A model generated the notes under the pieces. The model made no database searches. It was not told where the DNA came from and saw nothing but the letters and a program-made list of their open reading frames with translations. DNA of 64,000 bases from Roseovarius sp. EL26 (lineage in GTDB: Bacteria > Pseudomonadota > Alphaproteobacteria > Rhodobacterales > Rhodobacteraceae): NCBI RefSeq assembly GCF_900327775.1, contig NZ_OUMZ01000005.1, forward strand, positions 248,001 through 312,000, given 5' to 3'. Both the position numbers and the translations under genes were made by a program. Of the stretch, positions 1-9,638 are shown piece after piece (the first letter of the stretch is position 1; the number at the start of each line of letters is the position of its first letter).

Positions 1-1042
1 CTGCCTGTGCCGCCGTTGTGGGGGTGAAGCCGCCAGCCCCTATCAATGTACCCTTGTACAGGTCTCGGTAGGGTCGGTTGGATAAGGGGTGCTGGTACGC
101 GCGTTCTTCTTCGGCTTTGTCGTTCAGCCCGCCGACGCGCGGCTCGGTCAGCATGAGGTAGGCCAGTGGATAGTCATTTAATCCCACGACCGCAGCAGAA
201 TAGAGTGCGTCTGGGTCGCTATCTCGGACGCCAAAATAGACCTGTTTAGATTGGCCGGTATTGGGATCTATATGAGTTGGAGACAGACGCACACCTACCC
301 GATCACGGCCCATCACATCGGTCAGTGTCTGAATGATCTCAAACAACAGACGGCAGCGGTTTTCGATGGAACCACCGTAGCAGTCAGTGCGTTGGTTAAC
401 GCCGTTGTTCAAAAACTGCTCAACCAGATAGCCATGCGCGGCGTGTAATTCAATTCCATCAAATCCGGCCTCTATCGCGTTGCGGGCTGCATGTGCATAG
501 TCTTGAATGACACGCTGGATTTCACTTTCCGGCAAAGCCCGTGGGGGAGTGGCCCCCTGATCCCAATTGTATTGATTGCCTTCTTCGGTGCTAGATTTGA
601 TTTCTGTCGCAGAGGATGACACCGGCGGCAGGGGCGCATCGGTTCCAGCCACCAAAGGGTGCTTGCCTATCTCTGGCTGCGCCACCCGGCCTGTATGCAA
701 AAGCTGGCAGAAAATGCGCCCGCCTCGGGCATGAACCCCATCAACGACGGTTTTCCACGCCTGTACCTGCGCTTTCGTCCAAATGCCGGGCACATGGCCA
801 CCCACGTCTGCCACGCGCGGATAGATTGACCAGACCGGCGTGGCCTCGGGCGAGATGTGAACCGCCTCTGTAATCAACAGCCCGCCTTGGCTGGCGCGTT
901 GTGCGTAGTAGAGCGTCGTTAGGTCGGTCGGAGCGAGCGTCGCCTCATCCGCGCGAATGCGGGTCATCGGCGCCAGAACCATGCGGTGGTTCAACGCGAT
1001 CTTGCCGATTGTGATCGGTTTGAACAAATGGGTTGTACTCAT
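1..1042 (-). CDS. Old Yellow Enzyme family NADH:flavin oxidoreductase (NemA-like), 3' end outside window
   Basis: The first 347 codons are present; the C-terminus runs off the left edge. The protein begins MSTTHLFKPITIGKI and reads through an FMN-binding TIM barrel of the OYE/N-ethylmaleimide reductase type. Visible family landmarks are NHRMVLAPMTR near residue 20, GGLLITEAV, the stretch GFDGIELHAAHGYLVEQFL around residue 190-205 and GRDRVGVRLSP. The family uses NAD(P)H to reduce activated C=C bonds or nitro/ester groups; the substrate here is unknown. The ATG at 1042 is the only good N-terminal start. The gene diverges from mcl1 across about 215 bases. A small plus-strand open frame inside it is a shadow. 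Confidence 0.88.
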   Translation of the reverse strand, partial: MSTTHLFKPITIGKIALNHRMVLAPMTRIRADEATLAPTDLTTLYYAQRASQGGLLITEAVHISPEATPVWSIYPRVADVGGHVPGIWTKAQVQAWKTVVDGVHARGGRIFCQLLHTGRVAQPEIGKHPLVAGTDAPLPPVSSSATEIKSSTEEGNQYNWDQGATPPRALPESEIQRVIQDYAHAARNAIEAGFDGIELHAAHGYLVEQFLNNGVNQRTDCYGGSIENRCRLLFEIIQTLTDVMGRDRVGVRLSPTHIDPNTGQSKQVYFGVRDSDPDALYSAAVVGLNDYPLAYLMLTEPRVGGLNDKAEEERAYQHPLSNRPYRDLYKGTLIGAGGFTPTTAAQA

Positions 1043-1258
1043 AACTTAAGGCGTCTCAGAAAATCATCTTGTTGACGCTTCTGTTTCCGACATGGCAGTC
1101 GTATCCGGGCTATCTTGTACAGATGTTAGTTTGCAGGGAATGCGTCGAGCGTCACGGTAAAATGCTGCAAGTGCAAAATAACCTTGCTCAGGTTCGCGTA
1201 ATTTCATATCGATAGCCCATGAAAATACGCAACTTCATTACTCAAGGGATCGCATGAC

Positions 1259-2218
1259 ATGAGCTTCCGTCTTCAGCCGCAGGCACCTGAACGTCCAAAC
1301 CGTTGCCAACTTTTTGGCCCCGGTTCAAACACCAAGCTTTTTGAGAAAATGGCGGCTTCGGCGGCGGATGTGATTAACATCGATCTCGAAGATTCGGTAG
1401 CTCCGACAGACAAAGATGCGGCGCGCGCCAACACGATTGAGGCCATAAATACAATCGACTGGGGCAACAAATACTTGTCCGTGCGGATCAACGGTCTGGA
1501 CACTGGTTGGTGGTATCGCGACGTTGTTGACCTGATGGAACAGGCCGGTGACCGGATTGATCAGATCATGATCCCCAAGGTGGGTTGCGCGGCAGATGTT
1601 TATGCCGTTGATGCATTGGTGACAGCAATTGAAACCGCAAAGGGCCGCACCAAGCCGATCAGTTTCGAAGTGATCATCGAATCGGCAGCAGGTATTGCCC
1701 ATGTCGAAGAGATTGCAGCGTCTTCACCCCGCCTGCAGGCCATGAGCCTGGGGGCGGCTGATTTTGCCGCATCGATGGGCATGGCCACCACCGGGATCGG
1801 CGGCACGCAGGAAAACTATTACATGGTGCGTGACGGCCAGAACTATTGGGGCGATGCATGGCACTGGGCGACGGCCGCAATCGTGGCTGCGTGCCGGACA
1901 CATGGTGTATTGCCAGTTGATGGCCCATTTGGCGACTTCTCGGATGACGAAGGATTCCGCGCTCAGGCCAAACGTGCTGCGACCATGGGCATGGTGGGAA
2001 AATGGGCGATCCATCCGAAACAGATCGCATTGGCGAACGAGGTGTTCACCCCATCGGAGGAAGCCGTGCAGGAAGCCCGCGAAATTTTGCAGGCGATGGC
2101 CGACGCCAAGGCGCGCGGCGAAGGGGCGACAGTGTACAAAGGCCGCTTGGTGGACATCGCATCAATCAAACAGGCCGAAGTGATTGTGAAGCAAGCTGAA
2201 ATGGTTGCCGGTCAATGA
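1259..2218 (+). CDS. mcl1: L-malyl-CoA/beta-methylmalyl-CoA lyase (HpcH/HpaI aldolase, CitE-like)
   Basis: This 319-residue protein matches the Rhodobacter Mcl1 type from end to end, including PNRCQLFGPGS near the N-terminus, INIDLEDSVAP (acidic metal/CoA site), GFEVIIES-like SFEVIIESAAGIAHVEE, and AMSLGAADFAASMGM. In the ethylmalonyl-CoA pathway Mcl1 cleaves beta-methylmalyl-CoA to glyoxylate and propionyl-CoA and condenses glyoxylate with acetyl-CoA to malyl-CoA, in the cytoplasm. The partner thioesterase and mesaconyl-CoA hydratase lie about 35 kb away in this window. It is monocistronic, with its own upstream region (1043-1258) and a strong hairpin just after the stop. Confidence 0.93.
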   Translation: MSFRLQPQAPERPNRCQLFGPGSNTKLFEKMAASAADVINIDLEDSVAPTDKDAARANTIEAINTIDWGNKYLSVRINGLDTGWWYRDVVDLMEQAGDRIDQIMIPKVGCAADVYAVDALVTAIETAKGRTKPISFEVIIESAAGIAHVEEIAASSPRLQAMSLGAADFAASMGMATTGIGGTQENYYMVRDGQNYWGDAWHWATAAIVAACRTHGVLPVDGPFGDFSDDEGFRAQAKRAATMGMVGKWAIHPKQIALANEVFTPSEEAVQEAREILQAMADAKARGEGATVYKGRLVDIASIKQAEVIVKQAEMVAGQ

Positions 2219-2225
2219 CCAATAA

Positions 2226-2248
2226 GCTGCGGCGTTATGCGCCGCAGC
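2226..2248 (+). terminator. Hairpin after mcl1
   Basis: A perfect 9-bp stem, GCTGCGGCG pairing with CGCCGCAGC around a 5-base loop, starts 7 bases after the mcl1 stop. There is no clear T-run, so it may act as a weak or Rho-assisted terminator or a 3'-stabilising stem. Confidence 0.6.
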
Positions 2249-2665
2249 ATCTGACTGTAGGCGCGAAATAAAAGGGCATGTCCGCAAATCGTGTTCGTCC
2301 GGTTTGAGCCCAACCTGTGAATTCAGATTTCTCGCTGCGTTCGCTCGCAGCGCGGTATTTTCCGCGTACGCATCATCTTTTGTACTGCAGCATGGCGTGA
2401 AAAGCAGCCATTCGAACCCGATACTGCAAGATCTTATCAGGTAATGAGTGACACGCGGACATATCCAACCTTGGATTTTTGATCCGCCAGAATAGGCCTT
2501 CGCTTCAAGTTCGGGGATGGCGAGCCGCCCGGAGGGTCAGAAAGGTAAGTGTCGACTGTATACTGAATGGTGCTGTCCGTTAAGGTTTTTGCTACTACAT
2601 TGACCGCAAATGCGCGTCCATGCGAACCTCATTCTTGATTGGACAAGGTCTGTTTGGAGATAGCA
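2249..2665. other. Intergenic stretch with no recognised gene
   Basis: About 420 bases between mcl1 and the next gene. It contains a hairpin at 2333-2352 (CGCTGCG ... CGCAGCG) but no convincing coding frame, tRNA or mobile-element end. Base composition drops toward AT from about 2560 onward, marking the left boundary of the AT-rich island that holds the following gene. Confidence 0.5.
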
Positions 2666-3619
2666 ATGGCGGAAACTAAGGATACTGACAAAATCAGAGA
2701 GCACGAACTAGCGCTAAAACGCATCCAAGCAGATCACGAATTGTCACTAAAGAAGGAAGAGATTCGTGGTTCTACCCTGAAAGTATTATTGGGAACTGCG
2801 ATTGTCGGTGTGGCCGCTTCTCTGTTCCCTTTTCTTCAAGGTTATGCTGAAGCGCATTTTTCTAAGAAAATAGAAGAAACTAAAGCTCAAAGCGCTAGAG
2901 ATTTAGCAGCAATTCAAGCTGGAAGTGCGCGGGAACTAGCTGATATCCAATCCAAGCTTGATAAGGCACAATTCGACCTTCAACAATCAAAGGAGGATCG
3001 ATCATATCTCTCGACACTCGCTGAGACTGGAGCGGGAATGGACGCAAACCGCAGGATTGCCATGGCTGAATTCTACTCGTTCCTGGCAACCACCGACGAT
3101 AGCAAAGCAGATTGGACGGACTTTAGAAAGTATCTATTTGGGCGGCGACAAGACGAACTTGAGACACTGGCAAAAATAGAAACTAATACCTCAAGCAATG
3201 ATGAAAATACCGATCCTGATGAAACGGAGACTGTTATCTCTTCTGTCATCAGCCCATCAACCACAGCTGACTTTACTCAGAAATCTGCGGAAGAGTTTTT
3301 ATTTGGTATTAGCGAGAGAACTAGAGCATTCAATGGAGAATACTCGAGGGTAACTTCACAGATTCAGCTTATTTCGGCCCTTCGAGGTATTTGTCCCGAG
3401 CCGGACGAACGCGGCTTCTTAGATAGGAGGACGGTTTTGTGCTTAACTGAAGCTTTAAATCTGTCTCCACGTCAGCTCTTGGAGTATTTCGAGTATTTTG
3501 AAGGGCAAGACAGGCTCGAAGTCGCTCTTCGAGACGGACGTACACTAATGCCATTGAGGCCAACCGATGTAGAAAATTGGTCGCCGGATCGAAAATTCTT
3601 TAACATCATTCAAAACTAA
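2666..3619 (+). CDS. Unrecognised membrane-anchored coiled-coil protein
   Basis: I do not recognise this 317-residue protein. It starts MAETKDTDK at ATG 2666, preceded by GGAGA at 2656-2660; an upstream TTG in the same frame (2639) has no such support. Residues 1-35 are charged and helical, about 39-58 form a single hydrophobic membrane segment, and 62-115 look like a coiled coil with a short internal repeat (ARDLAAIQ / ARELADIQ). The C-terminal 200 residues are acidic and soluble with no motif I can name. Codon use is clearly more AT-rich than that of neighbours, suggesting horizontal acquisition. It stands alone between mcl1 and rpsO. Confidence 0.7.
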   Translation: MAETKDTDKIREHELALKRIQADHELSLKKEEIRGSTLKVLLGTAIVGVAASLFPFLQGYAEAHFSKKIEETKAQSARDLAAIQAGSARELADIQSKLDKAQFDLQQSKEDRSYLSTLAETGAGMDANRRIAMAEFYSFLATTDDSKADWTDFRKYLFGRRQDELETLAKIETNTSSNDENTDPDETETVISSVISPSTTADFTQKSAEEFLFGISERTRAFNGEYSRVTSQIQLISALRGICPEPDERGFLDRRTVLCLTEALNLSPRQLLEYFEYFEGQDRLEVALRDGRTLMPLRPTDVENWSPDRKFFNIIQN

Positions 3620-4133
3620 ATGCTTAGGGTCAGGACACATTGGTTTCGAGGGTGTGTGTGTTTCACGGTTCGAAAAACGAGAGGTTCAACATGTTTGATC
3701 TTTACTGACTGGCTGATGTGCAGATGGTATGACTCGAGTTCTATTTCCAAAGAATCATTAAAAAACAATAGATTAATGATGGCGAAAGTGTGGTTTGGGA
3801 TTTGACCCCAAACACAGATTTGAATGGTCGAAAACATGAAATCTGCTGCGCTGCCGCAAAACCCACGCCGCATCTGAGAATGTATGCTGCGTTGGCAATA
3901 GCCGCGCGTGCGCGAGGCGGATTTGTCCGCTCTTCGATTATAGCGCTAGGCGGCAGCGAATGGTCGGTTTGAAATTAACCTGTCAACTCGGGTTTCAATG
4001 GCTGGTATGATGAAAATAGCTGCAATGCTGAAAAGATGACACTGCGGGTGCGAGGAAATGCTGCATGAGCATTGGATGCGTGGGCAAAAGGCAGGAAAGT
4101 CCGCATAGCTGACCCGCACGGTCTGTGGACCAA
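3620..4133. other. Intergenic stretch with no recognised gene
   Basis: About 510 bases between the AT-rich orphan gene and the rpsO terminator. Small open frames exist on both strands but none has a ribosome binding site with family resemblance. The first half (3620-3800) is AT-rich like the preceding gene; the second half returns to normal composition and contains GC-rich inverted segments around 3895-3965. It may be decayed accessory DNA. Confidence 0.5.
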
Positions 4134-4174
4134 CAAAAAGAAAACCGCGCCACGGTGGGACCCGGACGCGGTTT
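4134..4174 (-). terminator. Rho-independent terminator of rpsO
   Basis: Read on the minus strand, a GC-rich stem (AAACCGCG pairing with CGCGGTTT at 4142-4174) is followed by a run of T interrupted by one C at 4141-4134. It lies 24 bases beyond the rpsO stop, as expected for an intrinsic terminator. Confidence 0.85.
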
Positions 4175-4197
4175 CTTTGAATTTAGGTGCGCGCTGA

Positions 4198-4467
4198 TTA
4201 ACGGCGGATACCGAGGCGTGCGATCAGGTCTTTGTAACGCTGCTCTTCTTTACCTTTGAGGTAGTCCAGAAGCTTACGACGTTGCGCAACCATCATCAAA
4301 AGGCCACGACGACCATGGTTGTCTTTTTTGTGAGTTTTGAAGTGCTCGGTCAGGGTGGTGATGCGTGATGTCAGGATGGCAACCTGTACTTCAGGTGAAC
4401 CGGTGTCGCCTTCTTTGGTGGCGAACTCTTTCATGACGCGTGCTTTATCTTCAGCAGTAATCGACAT
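4198..4467 (-). CDS. rpsO: 30S ribosomal protein S15
   Basis: The 89-residue product is full length for S15 and carries the family signature [32 protein letters not shown], and the C-terminal [14 protein letters not shown]15 binds 16S rRNA in the platform of the small subunit. An AAGGAG Shine-Dalgarno sequence precedes the ATG. In many bacteria rpsO sits beside truB and pnp; here it stands alone between accessory genes with its own terminator. The leader between 4468 and about 4560 could carry the S15 autoregulatory fold, which I cannot confirm by eye. Confidence 0.97.
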   Translation of the reverse strand: MSITAEDKARVMKEFATKEGDTGSPEVQVAILTSRITTLTEHFKTHKKDNHGRRGLLMMVAQRRKLLDYLKGKEEQRYKDLIARLGIRR

Positions 4468-4825
4468 CGGGGTCTCCTTATATCAAGGGGTGAAGGGCAC
4501 AAGCCGGGATGTCGTCCAGCAGGGTCCTATGGAGATATCCACCAGATTCTCTGGCAGATGCGCGCGTATAGGCGAATTTTTCCCTGATGGGAAGGGAAAT
4601 CACAAATGGGGCATCGCCAATTGCGCCGTGGTCCATACAGGCAAGCATTTGTCGTTTTCATGCTTGCGTCATGTCTTTTTGCGCGGCATCAATTTGGCAT
4701 GACAGCTTTGATTATTCCGTCTCGCATGGATCGCCGTGCCACCAGATCAGATCTCGTGACCTGACCGCCTGTCCTTTTGTTGAAGAGGACCTGCGCGCAA
4801 CACGACGATTTGATTGGAATAGGAA
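4468..4825. other. Divergent promoter region between rpsO and the hyu operon
   Basis: These 358 bases must hold the rpsO leader and promoter on one strand and the promoter of the hydantoinase operon on the other. I see no strong operator-like dyad and no additional gene; small open frames here have no family resemblance. Confidence 0.5.
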
Positions 4826-6928
4826 ATGACGGCTTCCACGAATTTACGCCTCGCGATTGATATTGGCGGCACCTTTACAGACACGGTTCTGGTTGAGGGT
4901 CACGACAATATTATAGCGTCAACCAAAACACTGACCACGCATCAGAACCCGGCAGATGGGGCGATGGAGGGCGCGGGACGTGTCATGGCGCAGACCGGTC
5001 GCCGTTTAGATCAGGTGACCGGGTTTATTCATGGCACTACGCTGGCCACGAATGCGCTGATCGAAAAGCGCGGAGCAACGGTTGCCACGGTCACGACCGA
5101 AGGGTTTCGCGATATTCTGGAAATCGCTTACGAGCGCCGTTATCTGCAATATGACATCAATCTGGAAAAGCCTGACTATCTGGTGCCACGTGAACGTTGC
5201 TTGACGATCCGCGAACGGATGTCGGCCGAGGGCAACGTGCTGATTGAGATGACGGACGAAGCGATTGATACATTGATTGCTCAAATCGATGAAACAGGGG
5301 TCAGTGCGGTGGCCATCTGCCTATTGCATTCCTATGTCAACGCAGCACATGAGCACCGCTTGCGCGAGATTCTGGCTGAACAACGCCCTGACCTGATCGT
5401 ATCGATCTCATCCGAAGTGAGCCCTGAGGCGCGCGAGTTTGATCGGCTCTGCACCACAGTCGCCAACGCCTATATCCAGCCGCTGATGGAAAGCTATCTC
5501 TCGCGATTCCGCGCGCGGTTTGCAGATGAGGGCGTAAGCTGTCCTATTCTGATGATGACCGCAGGGGGTGGTATGTGCACGATTGAAACTGCAGCGCGTT
5601 TCCCGATCCGCTTGGTGGAAAGTGGTCCGGCGGGTGGTGCTATTCTGGCGGCGCGCATCGCAGCAAGGGCGGGAATTGATGAAGTGGTGTCATTTGACGT
5701 TGGCGGTACCACGGCCAAGCTGTGTTTGATTGATAATGCCCGGCCGCAAACCTCGCGCCAGTTTGAAATTGCCCGCGCAGCGCGATTTGTCAAAGGTTCA
5801 GGCATGCCCGCGCGTATTCCGGTGATCGAGATGATCGAAATCGGTGCCGGAGGGGGATCGATTGCTGGGATCGATCGCTTGGGACGTCTGACTGTCGGGC
5901 CCAAATCTGCTGGTTCTGAACCGGGGCCTGTCGCGTTTATGCGCGGAGGAGAAGACCCGACCGTCACAGACAGTGACATCGCCCTTGGCTATATCGTGCC
6001 TGAGACTTTTGCCGAGGGGCACATCCCGCTAGACACTGAGGCGTCAGCAGAGGCGCTCAAACGTGTGATTGGCACAAAACTGGATCTGGATGCCGTTGGG
6101 TCAGCTGATGGTGTTAGCCGCATTGTCGATGAAAGCATGGCCAGCGCAGGTCGGATGCACGCGGTTGAATCAGGTAAAGATCTGAGCCAACGGGTGATGA
6201 TCGCTTTTGGCGGAAACGGTCCACTACATGCCAGCCGTGTGGCGCGTTCTGCCGGGGTGCAGACCATAGTTATCCCGCCTAATCCGGGAGTGGGATCAGC
6301 GGTGGGGTTCCTGTTTGCGCCTGTGTCGTTTGAGATTGTGCGCTCGCGTTATACGCTGTTGGGTGAGATGGACGTGGCGAACATCAATGACCTTTTTGAC
6401 GGTATGATCAATGAGGCCAGTGATGTGGTGCGACAAGGAGCAGGAAGTGCAGAGACTGAAACGGAGCGCACAGCTTTCATGCGTTACAACGGACAAGGTC
6501 ACGAGATTGAGATCACATTGTCAGATCGGGCTTTGACGGCGGATGATGTTGCCCCATTGACCGCCGCCTTTGAAGAAGAATATGGCAAGCAGTTTTCTCG
6601 CCCGGTGCCCGGCATGAAAATTGAAATCCTGAACTGGGCAGTGCGCGTTGCTACTAAGGAGGGGGATGTGCCGGACATGCCACCCGCGCCTGCGCGCAAT
6701 ACAATCTCTGCACAAGAAACCCGATCGATCACTTGTGATGTGGATGGTGCGCTAAAGCAGGCGGGGTTTGTGGCCCGAGGGGATCTTCAGCCGGGGGATC
6801 ACATTCGTGGTCCGGCCCTGATCACCGAGCCGCAGACAACCACACTCGTTTCGGCTGATTTCTCGGCCCATGTGGATGCGATTGGAAACCTTGTTTTGGT
6901 AAAGGACCAGAAAGGAGCGGCACAATGA
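4826..6928 (+). CDS. Hydantoinase/oxoprolinase family protein, A subunit
   Basis: This 700-residue protein has the HyuA/5-oxoprolinase N-half architecture: an ASKHA-type N-terminal phosphate site LAIDIGGTFTDTVL (residues 8-21), a second nucleotide-site-like segment SFDVGGTTAKLCLI near residue 290, and conserved HGTTLATNALIEK and AFGGNGPLHA. Relatives use ATP to open hydantoins or 5-oxoproline, or to carboxylate ketones together with the B subunit; the substrate cannot be read from sequence. It is the first gene of an operon and its stop overlaps the start of the B subunit by four bases (ATGA), implying translational coupling and a complex. Confidence 0.9.
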   Translation: MTASTNLRLAIDIGGTFTDTVLVEGHDNIIASTKTLTTHQNPADGAMEGAGRVMAQTGRRLDQVTGFIHGTTLATNALIEKRGATVATVTTEGFRDILEIAYERRYLQYDINLEKPDYLVPRERCLTIRERMSAEGNVLIEMTDEAIDTLIAQIDETGVSAVAICLLHSYVNAAHEHRLREILAEQRPDLIVSISSEVSPEAREFDRLCTTVANAYIQPLMESYLSRFRARFADEGVSCPILMMTAGGGMCTIETAARFPIRLVESGPAGGAILAARIAARAGIDEVVSFDVGGTTAKLCLIDNARPQTSRQFEIARAARFVKGSGMPARIPVIEMIEIGAGGGSIAGIDRLGRLTVGPKSAGSEPGPVAFMRGGEDPTVTDSDIALGYIVPETFAEGHIPLDTEASAEALKRVIGTKLDLDAVGSADGVSRIVDESMASAGRMHAVESGKDLSQRVMIAFGGNGPLHASRVARSAGVQTIVIPPNPGVGSAVGFLFAPVSFEIVRSRYTLLGEMDVANINDLFDGMINEASDVVRQGAGSAETETERTAFMRYNGQGHEIEITLSDRALTADDVAPLTAAFEEEYGKQFSRPVPGMKIEILNWAVRVATKEGDVPDMPPAPARNTISAQETRSITCDVDGALKQAGFVARGDLQPGDHIRGPALITEPQTTTLVSADFSAHVDAIGNLVLVKDQKGAAQ

Positions 6929-8574
6929 CTGATCTTTCCCCCGCCCGTCTGCAAGTAATGTGGAACCGGCTGTTGGCCGTGGTTGAGGAACAGGGGCAAA
7001 CCCTGATCCGTGCAGCCTTTTCGCCGATTGTGAGAGAATGCGGTGATATCTCTGCTGGGATTTTTGATGCTGATGGTCGGATGCTGGCGCAGGCTGTGAC
7101 TGGCACGCCGGGGCATATCAACACCATGGCCGAAGCGGTCCAGCACCTGCGGGCTGCTTTCCCGGTGCAAATGATGAAGCCAGGTGACATTTACATGACC
7201 AATGACCCGTGGCTGGCCTCGGGGCACTTGAATGACTTCTTATTGATGATGCCTGCGTTCAAGGATGGCAGAGTGGTAGGCTTTACCTCATGCACTTCGC
7301 ACCTTGTCGATCTGGGCGGGCAGGGGATGGGGCCGGAAGGATCGGACATCTATGACGAGGGTTTGTTGATCCCACCATGCAAGCTGGTTGAGGAAGGACA
7401 ACCCAATGCCCTGTTGTTGGACATCATCCGCGCCAATTCACGCGAACCCATTGCCAATGAGGGCGACATCTATGCGCTGATCGCCTGCTGCGAAGCGGGG
7501 GTGACGCGCTTGCTGCACATGATGGAGGAGTTCCAGCTGGATGATCTGGAAGCGTTGGGGAGTTATATCATCGACACCTCACGCCGCGGCACGATTGAAG
7601 CAATCAAAGAGGTGCCAGAAGGTGTTTACAAGAACGTTCTGCGTATGGACGGCTATGAGAATGAGCTGGAACTGCACGCTAAACTGACCGTGACCAGCGA
7701 CAGCATGCATGTGGATTTTAGTGGCACGTCTGGCTGTTCCTCCAAAGGTATAAATGTGCCGTTGAACTATGCCACCGCATATACCGTTTTTGCCCTGCGT
7801 TGCATCGTTGGATCGGACATCCCTAACAATGCAGGATCGCTTGCGCCGTTCACCGTTGATGGGCCCAAGGGGTGCATCCTGAACGCACAGCGCCCGGCAC
7901 CGGTGGCGATGCGTCATACCTTGGGGCAGGTGACACCTGATCTGGTACTGGGTTGCCTGCATCAGGCTTTGCCTGATGAGGTGCCCGCGGAGGGTGCATC
8001 TTGCATGTTTGATCTGCCCATGCGCCATGCACCCGAAGTGGCACGTGAAGGTGGGCGAGAGTTTGCGATTGAACCCGTTCATAACGGTGGCACTGGGGCG
8101 CGACCGCATTCAGACGGTTTATCAGCCACGGCCTATCCGTCGGGCGTGTTTGGCTCTCAGGTGGAAATTACCGAGGCGGTTGCGCCGGTGATCATGTGGC
8201 GCCGCGAATTGCGCCCAGACTCGGGTGGGGCTGGCAAATATCGCGGAGGGTTAGGACAGCGGATCGAAATGACGGCCTCGAATGATGCGCCGTTCATCGT
8301 CTTCCTCTCTGTTGAACGCTTGAAATTCCCTGCATTGGGTCGGATGGGCGGGCAGGCAGGAGCACCGGGGCGCATCCGCTTCCGTGATGGCGGCGCGGAT
8401 ATTCCGGGCAAGGGCGAATTGCGCGTTGAAGGTGGCGATTATCTGATTTTCGAAACCCCGGGCGGCGGTGGCTTTGGCCCGGTGGCGGAGCGCGATCCGG
8501 ATGCTTTAACGCTAGACCTCAAGCGCGGCTTGGTGACCAAGGAAGGCGCAAAAGCCTATGAGGGGGCGTCATGA
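6925..8574 (+). CDS. Hydantoinase/oxoprolinase family protein, B subunit
   Basis: At 549 residues this is a full-length HyuB-type subunit, with the family stretches AAFSPIVRECGDISAG, GHINTMAEAV, MTNDPWLASGHLND, TSHLVDLGG, and a C-terminal GGGGFGPVAERDP segment. It should form an ATP-dependent amidohydrolase or carboxylase complex with the A subunit encoded immediately upstream. Its start overlaps the upstream stop (ATGA) and its own stop overlaps the start of the aminotransferase gene by four bases, so all four operon genes are probably made in fixed proportions. Confidence 0.9.
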   Translation: MTDLSPARLQVMWNRLLAVVEEQGQTLIRAAFSPIVRECGDISAGIFDADGRMLAQAVTGTPGHINTMAEAVQHLRAAFPVQMMKPGDIYMTNDPWLASGHLNDFLLMMPAFKDGRVVGFTSCTSHLVDLGGQGMGPEGSDIYDEGLLIPPCKLVEEGQPNALLLDIIRANSREPIANEGDIYALIACCEAGVTRLLHMMEEFQLDDLEALGSYIIDTSRRGTIEAIKEVPEGVYKNVLRMDGYENELELHAKLTVTSDSMHVDFSGTSGCSSKGINVPLNYATAYTVFALRCIVGSDIPNNAGSLAPFTVDGPKGCILNAQRPAPVAMRHTLGQVTPDLVLGCLHQALPDEVPAEGASCMFDLPMRHAPEVAREGGREFAIEPVHNGGTGARPHSDGLSATAYPSGVFGSQVEITEAVAPVIMWRRELRPDSGGAGKYRGGLGQRIEMTASNDAPFIVFLSVERLKFPALGRMGGQAGAPGRIRFRDGGADIPGKGELRVEGGDYLIFETPGGGGFGPVAERDPDALTLDLKRGLVTKEGAKAYEGAS

Positions 8575-9638
8575 TCCGCCCGGTGCCCCACGTTGCCGGC
8601 ATGGCCGCCTATGCGCTGGCTGATCTTGGTGATCCAGGCACCATTTCGCTGGCTCAGAACGAAAGTGCCTTTCCTTCCAGCCCACGGGCCATTTTGGCCG
8701 GACAAAAGGCGCTGGATCAGATGCCGCTCTATCCGGATCCGGAGTGGCCTGAGATGCGCGCCGCGGTCTCGGAAGTGCACGGATTGGCCCCACAGAACAT
8801 TCTCTGCGGAGCCGGGTCTATGGAGCTGATCGGCTGCCTGATCCGAGCCTATGCCGGGGCAGGGGATCGAGTACTTGGGACCGACTACGGCTACGCCTAT
8901 GTGGCGTCGGCGACGGCGCAGGTGCAGGCCGATTATGTCAAAGCACGTGAGATCGATCTGGCGGTGTCTGTCGATGACATTTTGTCAGCGGTTACAACGG
9001 ATACAAAGATCGTTTTCGTCTGCAATCCGGGCAATCCGACGGGAACCATGATCGCAAATTCTGAACTCATTCGGTTGCGCGAGAATTTGTCCGGCGACGT
9101 GTTGTTGGTCGTTGACCAAGCCTATGCGGAGTTCTCTGACGCGGTTGAACACCCAAAAGCAATATTCGATCTGGTCGCGCGCGGCGATACGGTGGTGATG
9201 CGGACTTTGTCTAAGGCTTACGGACTGGCCGGTGCGCGCGCGGGATGGGGATATTTCCCAACAGAAATCGCGCACGAGGTTCGCAAGCTGTTGAACCCCA
9301 ACAATATCTCAATCTCGTCGCAAGCTATGGCGGCGGCTGCACTGCGGGATCAGGCCCATATGCAGAAAGTCGTGCAGCGGACGGCGGTGATTAGAGATAC
9401 CTTCTCGGAGAATTGTCGAGAGCTGGGTTTGACCGTTCCCAAAAGCCACACCAATTTCGCGCTGTTGGGATTTGAAAGTGTGGAACAGGCGCAACAGGCA
9501 GATGCCGCCTTGCGTGCAAGCAAATTGTTGATGCGGGGCATGGGGGGCTATGGTCTGTCGGACTGCCTGCGCGCCACCATTTGCGGTGAGGATATTATGC
9601 AGCGCTGTGTAACAGTGTTGAGGGAGGTTTTGTCATGA
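8571..9638 (+). CDS. Class I/II PLP-dependent aminotransferase, HisC-like
   Basis: The 355-residue product resembles histidinol-phosphate aminotransferases: it has SLAQNESAFPSSP in the N-terminal arm, YPDPEWPEMRAAV, CGAGSMELIGCLIRAY, VFVCNPGNPTG, and the PLP-lysine segment TLSKAYGLAGARAGWG. It probably is not the biosynthetic HisC, because it sits inside a catabolic-looking operon, ATGA-coupled on both sides to the HyuB-like and maleate-isomerase-like genes. The expected role is transamination of an amino acid linked to the ring-opening reaction of HyuAB; this is inference from context. Confidence 0.85.
   Translation: MIRPVPHVAGMAAYALADLGDPGTISLAQNESAFPSSPRAILAGQKALDQMPLYPDPEWPEMRAAVSEVHGLAPQNILCGAGSMELIGCLIRAYAGAGDRVLGTDYGYAYVASATAQVQADYVKAREIDLAVSVDDILSAVTTDTKIVFVCNPGNPTGTMIANSELIRLRENLSGDVLLVVDQAYAEFSDAVEHPKAIFDLVARGDTVVMRTLSKAYGLAGARAGWGYFPTEIAHEVRKLLNPNNISISSQAMAAAALRDQAHMQKVVQRTAVIRDTFSENCRELGLTVPKSHTNFALLGFESVEQAQQADAALRASKLLMRGMGGYGLSDCLRATICGEDIMQRCVTVLREVLS

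Noticed and set aside
4080..4130. A short AGGAAAGTCCGC stretch resembling the conserved core of RNase P RNA.
   Set aside because: The other helices and conserved blocks of RNase P RNA are not found around it, and the space before the rpsO terminator is too small.
8571..9638. Calling the aminotransferase hisC.
   Set aside because: Sequence alone is compatible, but ATGA coupling with hydantoinase and isomerase genes and absence of his genes make a catabolic role more likely.
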